A stretch of DNA of 7,715 nt, from assembly GCA_041687295.1 (NCBI GenBank), contig JAWLCG010000248.1:1-7715 (forward strand), written 5' to 3'. Within the stretch, counting starts at the first letter, position 1; the number at the start of each line of letters is the position of its first letter. The stretch comes from JAWLCG01 sp041687295. Its GTDB lineage: Bacteria; Planctomycetota; Phycisphaerae; SM23-33; FEN-1343. A program made the translations under genes and the position numbers. Below are positions 1-5,477 of the stretch, in pieces. The notes beneath the pieces are model-generated. The model saw nothing but the letters and a program-made list of their open reading frames with translations. It was not told the origin of the DNA and searched no databases.

Positions 1-4
1 GGGG

Positions 5-43
5 CCCCCGGCGCCATCGCCGGGGGGCCGGGCCCGCCCTACG
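5..43 (-). repeat. Intergenic module A, copy 1, with a strong hairpin
   Basis: On the minus strand this reads CGTAGGGCGGGCCCGG and ends ...GATGGCGCC, matching the elements at 2195-2227 and 5521-5553 at both ends. CCCCCGGCG (5-13) pairs perfectly with CGCCGGGGG (18-26) around a 4-base CCAT loop. The conserved part is 10-43. Only one side of the locus is visible because the window starts here, so I cannot tell whether a minus-strand gene ends inside it, as genes do at the other two loci. Confidence 0.7.
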
Positions 44-50
44 ACGCCCC

Positions 51-82
51 GTAGGCCGGGTCGAGCGCCAGCGAGGCCCGGC
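51..82 (+). repeat. Intergenic module B, copy 1 (32 bp)
   Basis: Starts GTAGGCCGGGTC and ends GGCCCGGC, and is identical over all 32 bases to 2278-2309. It folds as an 8-bp stem, GCCGGGTC (55-62) with GGCCCGGC (75-82) including one G-T wobble, closing a 12-base loop GAGCGCCAGCGA. A diverged copy at 5478-5511 keeps the loop core GCGYCAGCGA but has different stem bases. Function unknown; it is a palindromic intergenic repeat of REP-like size. Confidence 0.8.
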
Positions 83-111
83 GGCGATGGCGACAAGTCT
101 ACCGCCTTGCA

Positions 112-130
112 CTTAGGGTAAACACCTAAG
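112..130. promoter_or_regulatory. Inverted repeat CTTAGG-N7-CCTAAG in the LRR gene leader
   Basis: A perfect 6-bp inverted repeat with a 7-base spacer lies 65 bases upstream of the LRR start codon, in the one stretch of this leader that is not GC-rich. Its size and dyad symmetry suit an operator for a dimeric regulator. It is preceded by TTGCAC (107-112), which could be a -35 element, but I see no matching -10 at the right spacing. The functional call is inference; only the symmetry is directly seen. Confidence 0.3.
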
Positions 131-180
131 GCCTCAACCGCCGATGTAACTCCCATCGCATGGACACGGATGGGTACCCA

Positions 181-188
181 AAGGGGAG
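181..188 (+). promoter_or_regulatory. Ribosome binding site that fixes the LRR gene start
   Basis: AAGGGGAG ends 7 bases before the ATG at 196 and is the only purine-rich Shine-Dalgarno-like tract near either candidate start. The ATG at 160 has none. Immediately upstream, TGGGTACCCA (171-180) is a perfect 10-bp palindrome that abuts this site and could affect access to it. Confidence 0.65.
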
Positions 189-195
189 AGCACGC

Positions 196-2199
196 ATGGC
201 ACGGATGCCGATCGGCCTGACCGCAGTCCTCCTGCTGACCGCCCTGGCCGGCGGGCAGGTGGTGGAGATCCCGGACTACTACCTGAAGGACCAGCTCTAC
301 GCGTTCAGTCAGACGCCTCGTGAGCAGCCGTTGACGGTGGCGGACCTGGAGCGGATCACGGTTCTCGGTCTCAGGTTCCACTCGCAGGTCACGGATCTGA
401 CGGGTCTGGAGTACGCGTGGAACTTGGCCGAGTTCACTGCCTACGACTGCGGGTTCACGAGCTTGGCCCCGCTGGCGAGCCTGTCGGCCCTGACCCGAGC
501 GGAGATCATGAAGACGCCGGTGGCGGATATCTCGCCCCTGGCCGGCCACCGGGGCCTGCGGAAGCTCATGCTGGGCGACACGGCGGTGGGCGACCTGTCG
601 CCGCTGGCGAACCTGCCGGAACTGCAGCGCCTGCACGTCCACAACAGCCTGGTGCGGGACGTGTCGGTGGTTTCGACGCTGCCGGCCCTGCGCGAGCTCG
701 GCATCAGCGGCAGCCCCGTTGACGACCTCAAACCGATCTGGAACCTGACGCAGTTGACGGGCCTGTCCCTGGGCGGCCACGGGCTGTCGTCGTTGGCGCC
801 GATGGCCCGCATGCATCGGCTGGAATGGCTCTACGTCAGCGAGAACGACCTGTCCGACCTGGCCCCGCTTGCGGCGATGGCCGATCTGCGGGAGCTGTAC
901 GCTTCAGATAACCGCATCACGACGCTGGCCGGCCTGGAAGGGCTGACGAAGCTGCAGCGCGTCGACCTGACCAGCAACGCCATCGAGGACCTCTCCCCGC
1001 TGGCCCACCAGCCGGAGCTGGGTTCGCTGGCGGCAGGGCACAATCGGCTGCGATCGCTGCCGACGCTGCACTGGCCGGCGCTGACCGACCTCGACCTGCA
1101 GGACAACGAGCTGACCGACCTTTCGCCGCTGCAGAGCCTGGGAGGCCTGCAACACCTGTATGTGTCCAACAACCAACTGGAACGGCTGCCCGACTTGACG
1201 GCCCTGCCGCTGCAGGATGTGGACCTGTCGGGCAACCGGCTGACTGACCTGCGGGCCGTCGCCGATCGGCTGCCCCAGAGCGTCCACGCCCTCCGCCTGG
1301 GCGACAACAACGGCCTGACCGACCTGGCCAGCCTCGCGCGGCTGACTAACCTCGGTTCGCTGGGTCTGTCGGGCAACGGCATCACGGACCTGTCCGGCCT
1401 GAGGGAGCTGGCCGGCCTGGAGCACCTCTACCTGCTGGACCTGAGGGACAACGCCGTCACCGACATGAGCCCACTGTCGGCCCTGTCGGGTGTGTACCAC
1501 GTCGATCTGGCGAACAACCAGATCGAGGTGCTGGCGGGGCTGGAAGGTGCGAAGAAGCTGTCCACTCTCAACCTGGCTAACAACCGGCTGCGCGACGTCA
1601 GCGCCCTGGCCCACATGCCGGACTACCTGTCGGAGGTGGACTTGTCCGGCAACCGCATCACGACCTTCGGCAATCTGCCGGGCCTCGAAGTCCATCGCCT
1701 GAACCTCTCGGACAACGCCATCGCCGAGATCGGCGACCTGACCGGCCTGGACGTCCGCACAGTGGACCTGTCGGGCAACCAGATCCGCGACGCCAGCGCG
1801 TTCGTCGGCCTGCCGAGGTATCGTCCGAGCGACCTGGACCTCTCGGACAACATGGTGAACGTGTGGACACTGGCCGGGTTGGCGATCTACAGCCTGAACC
1901 TTTCGGGCAACGGTATCATGGACGTGACGCCGCTGGGTGAGCTGGATGTGGCCGTCCTGAACCTCTCCGGCAACGACATCGCCGACATGAGCCCGCTGCT
2001 GCAACTGGGGGGGGGCTTCCATCGTCTGCGGAAGATCGACCTGCGGGGCAACCCGCTCAGCGACGAGTCGCTCGATCGGTGGATTCCCGAACTGCTGGCT
2101 CGCAATCCGGACCTGACGCTGTACTATGACCCGGTGCCCGAGCCGGCGACGCTGGCGCTGCTGGGGGTCGGGGCGCTGGCCCTTCGACGGCGGCCGTAG
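196..2199 (+). CDS. Secreted leucine-rich-repeat protein with PEP-CTERM sorting tail
   Basis: A 667-residue surface or secreted protein, probably working by protein or glycan binding; no catalytic domain is visible. Residues 1-18 are a signal peptide (MARMPIGLTAVLLLTALA, Ala-x-Ala cleavage). The body is about 25 consecutive internalin/SDS22-type LRRs, mostly 22 residues with the pattern LxxLxxLxLxxNxITDLSPL. The C-terminus has the exosortase signature VPEPATLALLGVGAL (PEP at 648-650), a short hydrophobic helix, then RRRP. In known systems an exosortase recognises and cleaves this tail during export, often alongside exopolysaccharide production; the exosortase should be elsewhere in the genome. 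The start at 196 is preferred over an in-frame ATG at 160 because of its ribosome binding site and because the signal peptide begins there. The TAG stop lies inside repeat module A. Oddities: a G9 tract at 2007-2015 and a 195-bp higher-order repeat at 1600-1989. The binding partner cannot be read from sequence. Confidence 0.93.
   Translation: MARMPIGLTAVLLLTALAGGQVVEIPDYYLKDQLYAFSQTPREQPLTVADLERITVLGLRFHSQVTDLTGLEYAWNLAEFTAYDCGFTSLAPLASLSALTRAEIMKTPVADISPLAGHRGLRKLMLGDTAVGDLSPLANLPELQRLHVHNSLVRDVSVVSTLPALRELGISGSPVDDLKPIWNLTQLTGLSLGGHGLSSLAPMARMHRLEWLYVSENDLSDLAPLAAMADLRELYASDNRITTLAGLEGLTKLQRVDLTSNAIEDLSPLAHQPELGSLAAGHNRLRSLPTLHWPALTDLDLQDNELTDLSPLQSLGGLQHLYVSNNQLERLPDLTALPLQDVDLSGNRLTDLRAVADRLPQSVHALRLGDNNGLTDLASLARLTNLGSLGLSGNGITDLSGLRELAGLEHLYLLDLRDNAVTDMSPLSALSGVYHVDLANNQIEVLAGLEGAKKLSTLNLANNRLRDVSALAHMPDYLSEVDLSGNRITTFGNLPGLEVHRLNLSDNAIAEIGDLTGLDVRTVDLSGNQIRDASAFVGLPRYRPSDLDLSDNMVNVWTLAGLAIYSLNLSGNGIMDVTPLGELDVAVLNLSGNDIADMSPLLQLGGGFHRLRKIDLRGNPLSDESLDRWIPELLARNPDLTLYYDPVPEPATLALLGVGALALRRRP
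1600..1989 (+). repeat. Two-copy 195-bp higher-order repeat inside the LRR domain
   Basis: In this part of the LRR domain the repeat lengths run 23-21-21 then 23-21-21 residues, giving a 65-residue period (1600-1794 and 1795-1989). The 23-residue units share an insertion after the LP/MP position (MPDYLSEVDL and LPRYRPSDLDL). The 21-residue units share the form GLxVxxLNLSGN. Upstream repeats are mostly 22 residues. This suggests duplication of a three-LRR block, since diverged. Confidence 0.6.
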
Positions 2200-2216
2200 G
2201 GCGGGCACGGCCCGCC
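2200..2216 (+). terminator. Terminator-like hairpin straight after the LRR stop codon
   Basis: GGCGGGC (2200-2206) and GCCCGCC (2210-2216) form a perfect 7-bp GC stem with a 3-base ACG loop, starting one base after the TAG stop. No T-run follows, so this is not a classical intrinsic terminator. It could still stop polymerase or protect the 3' end of the transcript. It is also part of repeat module A. Confidence 0.4.
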
Positions 2217-2235
2217 GCGTCGGCGCCAGGCGCCA

Positions 2236-2245
2236 NNNNNNNNNN
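2236..2245. other. Assembly gap (10 N)
   Basis: Exactly ten N, a round number typical of a scaffolding placeholder, so the true missing length is unknown. It sits between the two arms of an inverted repeat. Further repeat copies, a small insertion, or upstream signals for tatD could be missing, and the linkage of the LRR gene to tatD depends on this join. Confidence 0.95.
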
Positions 2246-2277
2246 CGACGGCGGGCCGTGCCCGCCCTACGAAGCCC

Positions 2278-2309
2278 GTAGGCCGGGTCGAGCGCCAGCG
2301 AGGCCCGGC
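2278..2309 (+). repeat. Intergenic module B, copy 2 (32 bp)
   Basis: Identical over 32 bases to 51-82, including stem and loop. It directly follows a reverse-oriented module A arm (ends 2271), in the same A-then-B order as the first locus. The six bases between the modules here (AAGCCC) resemble the seven in copy 1 (ACGCCCC), so A and B have been copied as one composite unit. Confidence 0.85.
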
Positions 2310-2343
2310 GGGGTCGGTGGAAAGCCGTACCTTACGCTGTTTC

Positions 2344-2375
2344 CAATTAACCGATTAACGAGTCAACCAATCAAC
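2344..2375. repeat. Four tandem degenerate octamers upstream of tatD
   Basis: Four consecutive 8-base units each end in AAC and fit the consensus SRRTYAAC; for example CAATTAAC at 2344 and CAATCAAC at 2368. The array ends 15 bases before the presumed tatD start. It is AT-rich and poor in G within a very GC-rich region. It may be iterated protein-binding sites or an unstructured leader that aids initiation. The function is inference; the periodicity is directly seen. Confidence 0.5.
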
Positions 2376-2390
2376 CCTCCCCCTCCGCCG

Positions 2391-3158
2391 CTGATCGACA
2401 GCCATTGCCACCTGACGCACGGGCGTCTGCGGCAGCAGGCGGCCGCTGCGCTGCGCGAGGCGGGGCAGGCGGGGGTGGTGGCGGTGGTCTCGGCGGCGAC
2501 GGAGGTGGCCGACTCGCGGGCGGCGTTGGGTTTGGCGCGGCGGCACGCGAGCGTGTACTGCTCGGCCGGCGTGCATCCGCACGAGGCGGCCGAGGCGGGG
2601 GACGCCTACCTCACGCAGCTCGAGGAGATCGTGGCGGCAGGGGGGGGCAAGTGCGTGGCCGTCGGCGAGATCGGTCTGGACTACCACTACGACTACAGCC
2701 CGCGTGACGTGCAGCGGCGGGTATTCGAGGCCCAGCTGGCGTTGGCGCAGCGGCTGGGCAAGCCGGTCATCGTCCACACTCGCGAGGCCGACGCCGACAC
2801 GCTGGCCGTGCTGGCTGAGTGGGCGGGTCGGCTGGCCGGCGTGGTCCACTCCTTCACCGGCGGGCCCGACGTGGCCGAGCGGTTGATCCAGCAGGGCTGG
2901 CACATCGGCCTGTCGGGCATCGTGACCTTCCGCAACGCCGACGCCCTGCGCGAATCGGCCCGGCTGGTCCCGGCCGATCGGCTGCTGGTGGAGACCGACG
3001 CGCCGTTCCTCTCGCCCGAGCCGGTCCGCAAAGTGCATCCCAACGTGCCCGCCCACGTCGCCCACACCGCCCGCTTCCTGGCCCAACTCCGCGGCGAGCC
3101 GTACGAGACGCTCGCCCAGGCCACCACCGCCAACGCCCGGCGGCTCTTCGGCCTGTAG
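2391..3158 (+). CDS. tatD: TatD-family metal-dependent hydrolase, non-canonical start
   Basis: Cytoplasmic TIM-barrel hydrolase of the TatD (YcfH/YjjV) family, whose members bind divalent metals and have been reported as DNases or 3'-5' exonucleases. Reading from the CTG at 2391 gives 255 residues, the normal family length. Metal and active-site residues are all present: DSHCHL (His5, His7), GEIGLDYHYDYSP (Glu93), VIVHTREAD (His129), VHSFTG (His153) and ETDAPFLSPEP (Asp203). The usual PxRGxxNEP segment after the last motif is replaced by PVRKVHPNVP. No ATG, GTG or TTG occurs in frame between the gap (2246) and the HxH motif, although the frame stays open. The first usable start, GTG 2475, would delete both histidines and is rejected. 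CTG 2391 is my best guess; ATC 2370 or a sequence error are alternatives. No Shine-Dalgarno is seen. The 3' end faces the alkaline phosphatase, with 22 bases between stop codons. Confidence 0.9.
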   Translation: MIDSHCHLTHGRLRQQAAAALREAGQAGVVAVVSAATEVADSRAALGLARRHASVYCSAGVHPHEAAEAGDAYLTQLEEIVAAGGGKCVAVGEIGLDYHYDYSPRDVQRRVFEAQLALAQRLGKPVIVHTREADADTLAVLAEWAGRLAGVVHSFTGGPDVAERLIQQGWHIGLSGIVTFRNADALRESARLVPADRLLVETDAPFLSPEPVRKVHPNVPAHVAHTARFLAQLRGEPYETLAQATTANARRLFGL

Positions 3159-3165
3159 ACTGTAG

Positions 3166-3176
3166 GTAGGCTGGGG
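3166..3176 (+). repeat. Truncated module B fragment between convergent genes
   Basis: GTAGGCTGGGG matches the first 11 bases of the module B copy at 5478 exactly; the loop and second stem arm are missing. It occupies half of the 22-base gap between the tatD and phosphatase stop codons. At this length it could be chance, but module-family sequence is otherwise confined to gene junctions like this one. Confidence 0.4.
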
Positions 3177-3180
3177 TTCG

Positions 3181-4518
3181 TTACGGCTGGGCCGGGTGGT
3201 CGGTGGCTGTGGCGGCGACGGGGGCCTGCTGCAGGACGGTCTGGATGACCTTGGCGACGTCGGTGTTATCGACGTAGGGGCCATAGACCGGGTCGTACTG
3301 CGTGGCGAAGGCGGCGAAGCGTTCGGCCCCGGCCCCGCGGGCGTAGAGGGGCACGGGCAGGTTGGTGTGGCCGCCGCTGTAGTGCTTCAGGCCGGGCATC
3401 ACGCCGGGGCCGTTGTTGACGACCTCGTCGAAGCGGGCGGGCTCGCCGGCGTCGGGGCCCCAGACGTAGCCGCAGTCATGGTCGGACGTCACGATCAGCA
3501 GCGTATCGTCCCAGCCGCCGTTGGCCTCGACCCAGGCGACGACGGCGGCGACGGCGGCGTCGAACTCCAGCTGCTCCTCGAGCATCCGCTGGGGGTTGTT
3601 GCCGTGGTTGGCCCAGTCGATGGCGCCGCCCTCGACGACCAGCAGCAGGCCGTTGGGGTCTGTCGCCAGCACGGCCAGGGCGGCCTGAACGAGCGTGGCC
3701 AGCTCGGGCACGTCGTTGCGGTCGTCGGGTCCGCGGTCGCCTCTTCGGCTGGACTGGAGAGTGCTGGCGACGCGGGGCACGCCCAGCAGCCGCTGGGGTG
3801 CGGGGGCCTCGCCGGCGGCGATGGCCTGGAACGTGGCGGTGTCGTCCACGAGCGTCCAGCCCAGCTCCTCAGGCCGCTGGCGGAGCTGCTCCCACAGGGC
3901 TTGGCCGCCGACGAACTTGAACTCCTGCTCCTCGGCCGGGCGGGGCTGGTTGCTGTCGTCGAACTCCGGATGGCCTGCACCGATGATGACGTCCAGGCCG
4001 CTCTCGGTGATCATCTCCTGGGCGATCTGCTCATAGTTGTTTCGGCTGGTGTTGTGGGCGTCGACGGCGGCCGGCGTGGCGTGGCTGAGGGGCACGGAGC
4101 TGACCACGCCGGTGGCCCGGCCGGTCTGCTCGGCGAGCTCGGCGATGGTGACCAGCGGCTGGCCCTCGGCGTCGACGCTGATCCGCCCGTTGCGGGTCTT
4201 GACGCCGGTATACAGGGCGGTGGCGGCAGCGGCCGAGTCGGTCGCGCCCTTCTTGGGGCCCTCGAAGCTCGCCCAGATGGCGGCCGGGTCGTAGCTGCCG
4301 CCCAGGGCGTAGGTCGTGCAGGCATAGCGGACGGGGAAGCCGGCGTAGACGCCCTGGCCCGGGGCCCCGTCACGGAAGTACTCGGCCGCGCGGAAGGTGT
4401 TGAAGCTCGCCCCGTCGGCGATCATCAGGATCACGTTCTTCGGCCCCGCCCAGGCGGGCATTGCCAGGGCCAGCACCGCCAGGACCCCGATCCAGACCAT
4501 TCGTCGTGTCATTCGCAT
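3181..4518 (-). CDS. Secreted alkaline phosphatase (PhoA-type, PF00245 family)
   Basis: A 445-residue metal-dependent phosphomonoesterase that should release inorganic phosphate from organic esters in the periplasm or outside the cell. Residues 1-24 form a signal peptide ending PAWA. Family motifs follow in order: NVILMIADG (metal ligand Asp35), TDSAAAATA (nucleophile Ser95), SHATPAAVDAHNTSR (His146, and Arg159 at the expected phosphate-binding position), VVEGGAIDWANH (Glu296, Asp301, His305), TSDHD (Asp346, His347) and GGHTNLP (His384). All expected catalytic positions are present, so it should be active. The ATG at 4518 is chosen over in-frame starts back to 4614 because AAAGGA lies 8 bases upstream and the signal peptide begins there. 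It follows the lipoprotein phosphatase gene after 186 bases, with a leader hairpin and a weak -10-like CATAAT (4613-4618), so it may have its own promoter. I see no clear Pho box. Which phosphate ester it prefers is not evident. Confidence 0.93.
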   Translation of the reverse strand: MRMTRRMVWIGVLAVLALAMPAWAGPKNVILMIADGASFNTFRAAEYFRDGAPGQGVYAGFPVRYACTTYALGGSYDPAAIWASFEGPKKGATDSAAAATALYTGVKTRNGRISVDAEGQPLVTIAELAEQTGRATGVVSSVPLSHATPAAVDAHNTSRNNYEQIAQEMITESGLDVIIGAGHPEFDDSNQPRPAEEQEFKFVGGQALWEQLRQRPEELGWTLVDDTATFQAIAAGEAPAPQRLLGVPRVASTLQSSRRGDRGPDDRNDVPELATLVQAALAVLATDPNGLLLVVEGGAIDWANHGNNPQRMLEEQLEFDAAVAAVVAWVEANGGWDDTLLIVTSDHDCGYVWGPDAGEPARFDEVVNNGPGVMPGLKHYSGGHTNLPVPLYARGAGAERFAAFATQYDPVYGPYVDNTDVAKVIQTVLQQAPVAATATDHPAQP

Positions 4519-4526
4519 GTTGTTCG

Positions 4527-4532
4527 TCCTTT
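4527..4532 (-). promoter_or_regulatory. Ribosome binding site of the alkaline phosphatase gene
   Basis: AAAGGA on the minus strand ends 8 bases before the ATG at 4518, within GGAAAGGACG. It decides the start in favour of MRMTRRMVWIG rather than the longer open frame beginning at 4614, which has no such site. Confidence 0.65.
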
Positions 4533-4542
4533 CCGTGCGTAG

Positions 4543-4558
4543 GCGCAGTAGGCTGCGC
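4543..4558 (-). promoter_or_regulatory. Hairpin in the 5' leader of the alkaline phosphatase gene
   Basis: GCGCAG and CTGCGC form a perfect 6-bp stem around a 4-base loop, centred about 32 bases upstream of the ATG and 10 bases from the ribosome binding site. It is outside both coding sequences. It could stabilise the leader or be an operator. A regulatory role is inference. Confidence 0.3.
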
Positions 4559-4678
4559 ATGAGTATCATTCGCGGGAGGGGCCCGGTCGGCAACCCGCGG
4601 GGCCAAGCGACCATTATGCCCGGACAGGGTTCGTTTTCCTAGCGCTCGGTGCAGGGCGGGCTGACGGGTGGTGAAGAT

Positions 4679-4692
4679 CCAGCCAAGGCTGG
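4679..4692 (-). terminator. Weak hairpin after the lipoprotein phosphatase gene
   Basis: CCAGCC and GGCTGG are separated by two bases, 12 bases past the stop codon at 4705, so a real RNA stem would have about 5 pairs and a 4-base loop. The sequence after it on the minus strand is ATCTTCACC, with only a hint of a T-tract. It may attenuate transcription into the alkaline phosphatase gene. Evidence is thin. Confidence 0.25.
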
Positions 4693-4704
4693 GCCTCGGC
4701 GGGG

Positions 4705-5388
4705 CTACTGGCTGGCCTCGATGACGGGCGGGCCCGGCGGCTCCAGGCCGGCCTGGCGGGCCAGGGTGTCCAGGTCCATCTCCAGCAACTGGTCGCGCAG
4801 GCGGTCCCAGATCAGGTGGTAGCCGAAGCCCCCGCCGGTCATCTCGCGCACGGCCTGCTCTCTGGTCCAGCCCTGCACGACCACGCGATAGACCGCGCAC
4901 ATGATGCCCGTCCGGTCGGCCCCGCCGTGGCAGTGGACGTAGACGGGCACGCGGTCGGGGTCGGTGGCGATCCGCAGGAACTCCACGATGTCCTCGTCGG
5001 TGACGTCCCAGACGGCCACCGCGATCCGCTCGCCGTGGAGGTCCGTGCCGTCGAGCTTGTCGCCGTTGCCGTGCCAGTTCCGCAGGCTCAGGATGGTGCG
5101 GATGCCCATCGCCTCGAGCTGGCGGAAGCCCTCGGGCGTGGGCTGGCCGCCGCGGTAGAGCTCGTCGCTGACGCGGTGGAGGTTGGGCACGTCCTGCACC
5201 GAGCCGACCGGGTGGGCCCAGAAGTGGGGTCGGGGATTCGCCGGCGGGCTGTTCAGCAGTGGCACGTAGACGCAGCCCCCGCTCAGCCACAGCAGGCCCG
5301 CCAGCAGCATACCCCAGCCCCAGCGGCGGGCCCGTCGGCTGGCCCCTCCGCATCCCTCGGCCCCAGTTGTGTTGTCCCCCCAATTCAT
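4705..5388 (-). CDS. Predicted lipoprotein tyrosine/dual-specificity phosphatase
   Basis: A 227-residue cysteine-dependent phosphatase probably tethered to the cell envelope. Residues 17-38 are a basic-then-hydrophobic export signal (RRARRWGWGMLLAGLLWL) ending in a lipobox-like LSGGC, with Cys39 as the likely lipidated residue. The fold begins with VSDELYRGGQPTPEGFRQLE, the typical opening of bacterial DSP/Siw14-like enzymes, then the strand IRTILSLR. The P-loop VHCHGGADRTG carries the CX5R signature: nucleophile Cys153 and phosphate-binding Arg159, followed by Thr160. An Asp in VWDVTDED (128-133) is a candidate general acid. Substrate unknown: phosphotyrosine, inositol phosphate or a phospholipid are all possible. 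The ATG at 5388 lies about 15 bases below a good -10 element and has no Shine-Dalgarno, suggesting a very short leader. Met27 (5310) is a less likely alternative that leaves little N-region. It shares strand and possibly theme with the alkaline phosphatase downstream. Confidence 0.88.
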   Translation of the reverse strand: MNWGDNTTGAEGCGGASRRARRWGWGMLLAGLLWLSGGCVYVPLLNSPPANPRPHFWAHPVGSVQDVPNLHRVSDELYRGGQPTPEGFRQLEAMGIRTILSLRNWHGNGDKLDGTDLHGERIAVAVWDVTDEDIVEFLRIATDPDRVPVYVHCHGGADRTGIMCAVYRVVVQGWTREQAVREMTGGGFGYHLIWDRLRDQLLEMDLDTLARQAGLEPPGPPVIEASQ

Positions 5389-5402
5389 AACAACCCACGG
5401 CA

Positions 5403-5408
5403 ATTGTA
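5403..5408 (-). promoter_or_regulatory. Candidate -10 element for the lipoprotein phosphatase gene
   Basis: TACAAT on the minus strand matches 5 of 6 bases of the sigma-70 -10 consensus and is isolated in GC-rich DNA. Transcription would begin near 5396, leaving a leader of about 8 bases before the ATG at 5388. No good -35 is found 17 bases upstream. The short leader would explain the missing ribosome binding site. Confidence 0.4.
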
Positions 5409-5411
5409 GGG

Positions 5412-5446
5412 CCCTGCCCCGACCCGGGCCACCCCCGACGGCAGGG
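5412..5446. promoter_or_regulatory. Inverted repeat over the upstream promoter region
   Basis: CCCTGCC (5412-5418) and GGCAGGG (5440-5446) are perfect 7-bp arms with a 21-base spacer, covering where the -35 box of the 5403-5408 promoter would be. It is a candidate operator or cruciform. GC-rich sequence makes chance arms more likely, so confidence is low. Confidence 0.25.
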
Positions 5447-5477
5447 GGCACCGTCGCATGGCCGCTAGACCGTCTTC

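Larger units (their letters stand above)
2195..2271. repeat. Perfect 23-bp inverted repeat (two module A arms) flanking an assembly gap
   Basis: The left arm 2195-2217 (CGTAGGGCGGGCACGG...) and right arm 2249-2271 (...GTGCCCGCCCTACG) are exact reverse complements over 23 bases. Each arm is also internally palindromic. Left module A extends to 2227 and ends in GGCGCC. The right copy is cut by the N run. The arms could pair with each other or each fold alone, which may be why assembly failed here. Confidence 0.85.

Noticed and set aside
95..115. Sigma-54 promoter around TTGCAC upstream of the LRR gene
   Set aside because: The TTGC half is present, but there is no GG at the required distance upstream.
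160..195. Earlier start for the LRR protein at ATG 160
   Set aside because: It would put 12 mostly polar residues before the signal peptide and has no Shine-Dalgarno, while ATG 196 has one at good spacing.
904..2208. 434-codon open frame antisense to the LRR gene
   Set aside because: It mirrors the repeat period of the sense LRR frame, with low-complexity V/Q/R/G-rich translation and no recognisable domain; long antisense frames are expected in GC-rich repeats.
2195..2309. Insertion sequence or MITE with inverted ends around the gap
   Set aside because: The inverted arms are real, but no transposase fragment or target-site duplication is visible and the gap hides the centre; recorded as a repeat and a question, not a mobile element call.
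2475..3158. TatD starting at GTG 2475
   Set aside because: It removes the HCH metal ligands and the first beta strand, although the DNA upstream clearly encodes them in frame.
3196..4542. 448-codon open frame antisense to the alkaline phosphatase gene
   Set aside because: The sense strand carries every catalytic motif and a signal peptide; the antisense translation is G/V/A/D-rich with no family resemblance.
4519..4614. N-terminal extension of the alkaline phosphatase to 4614
   Set aside because: It would bury the signal peptide behind 32 residues and run through the leader hairpin and ribosome binding site.
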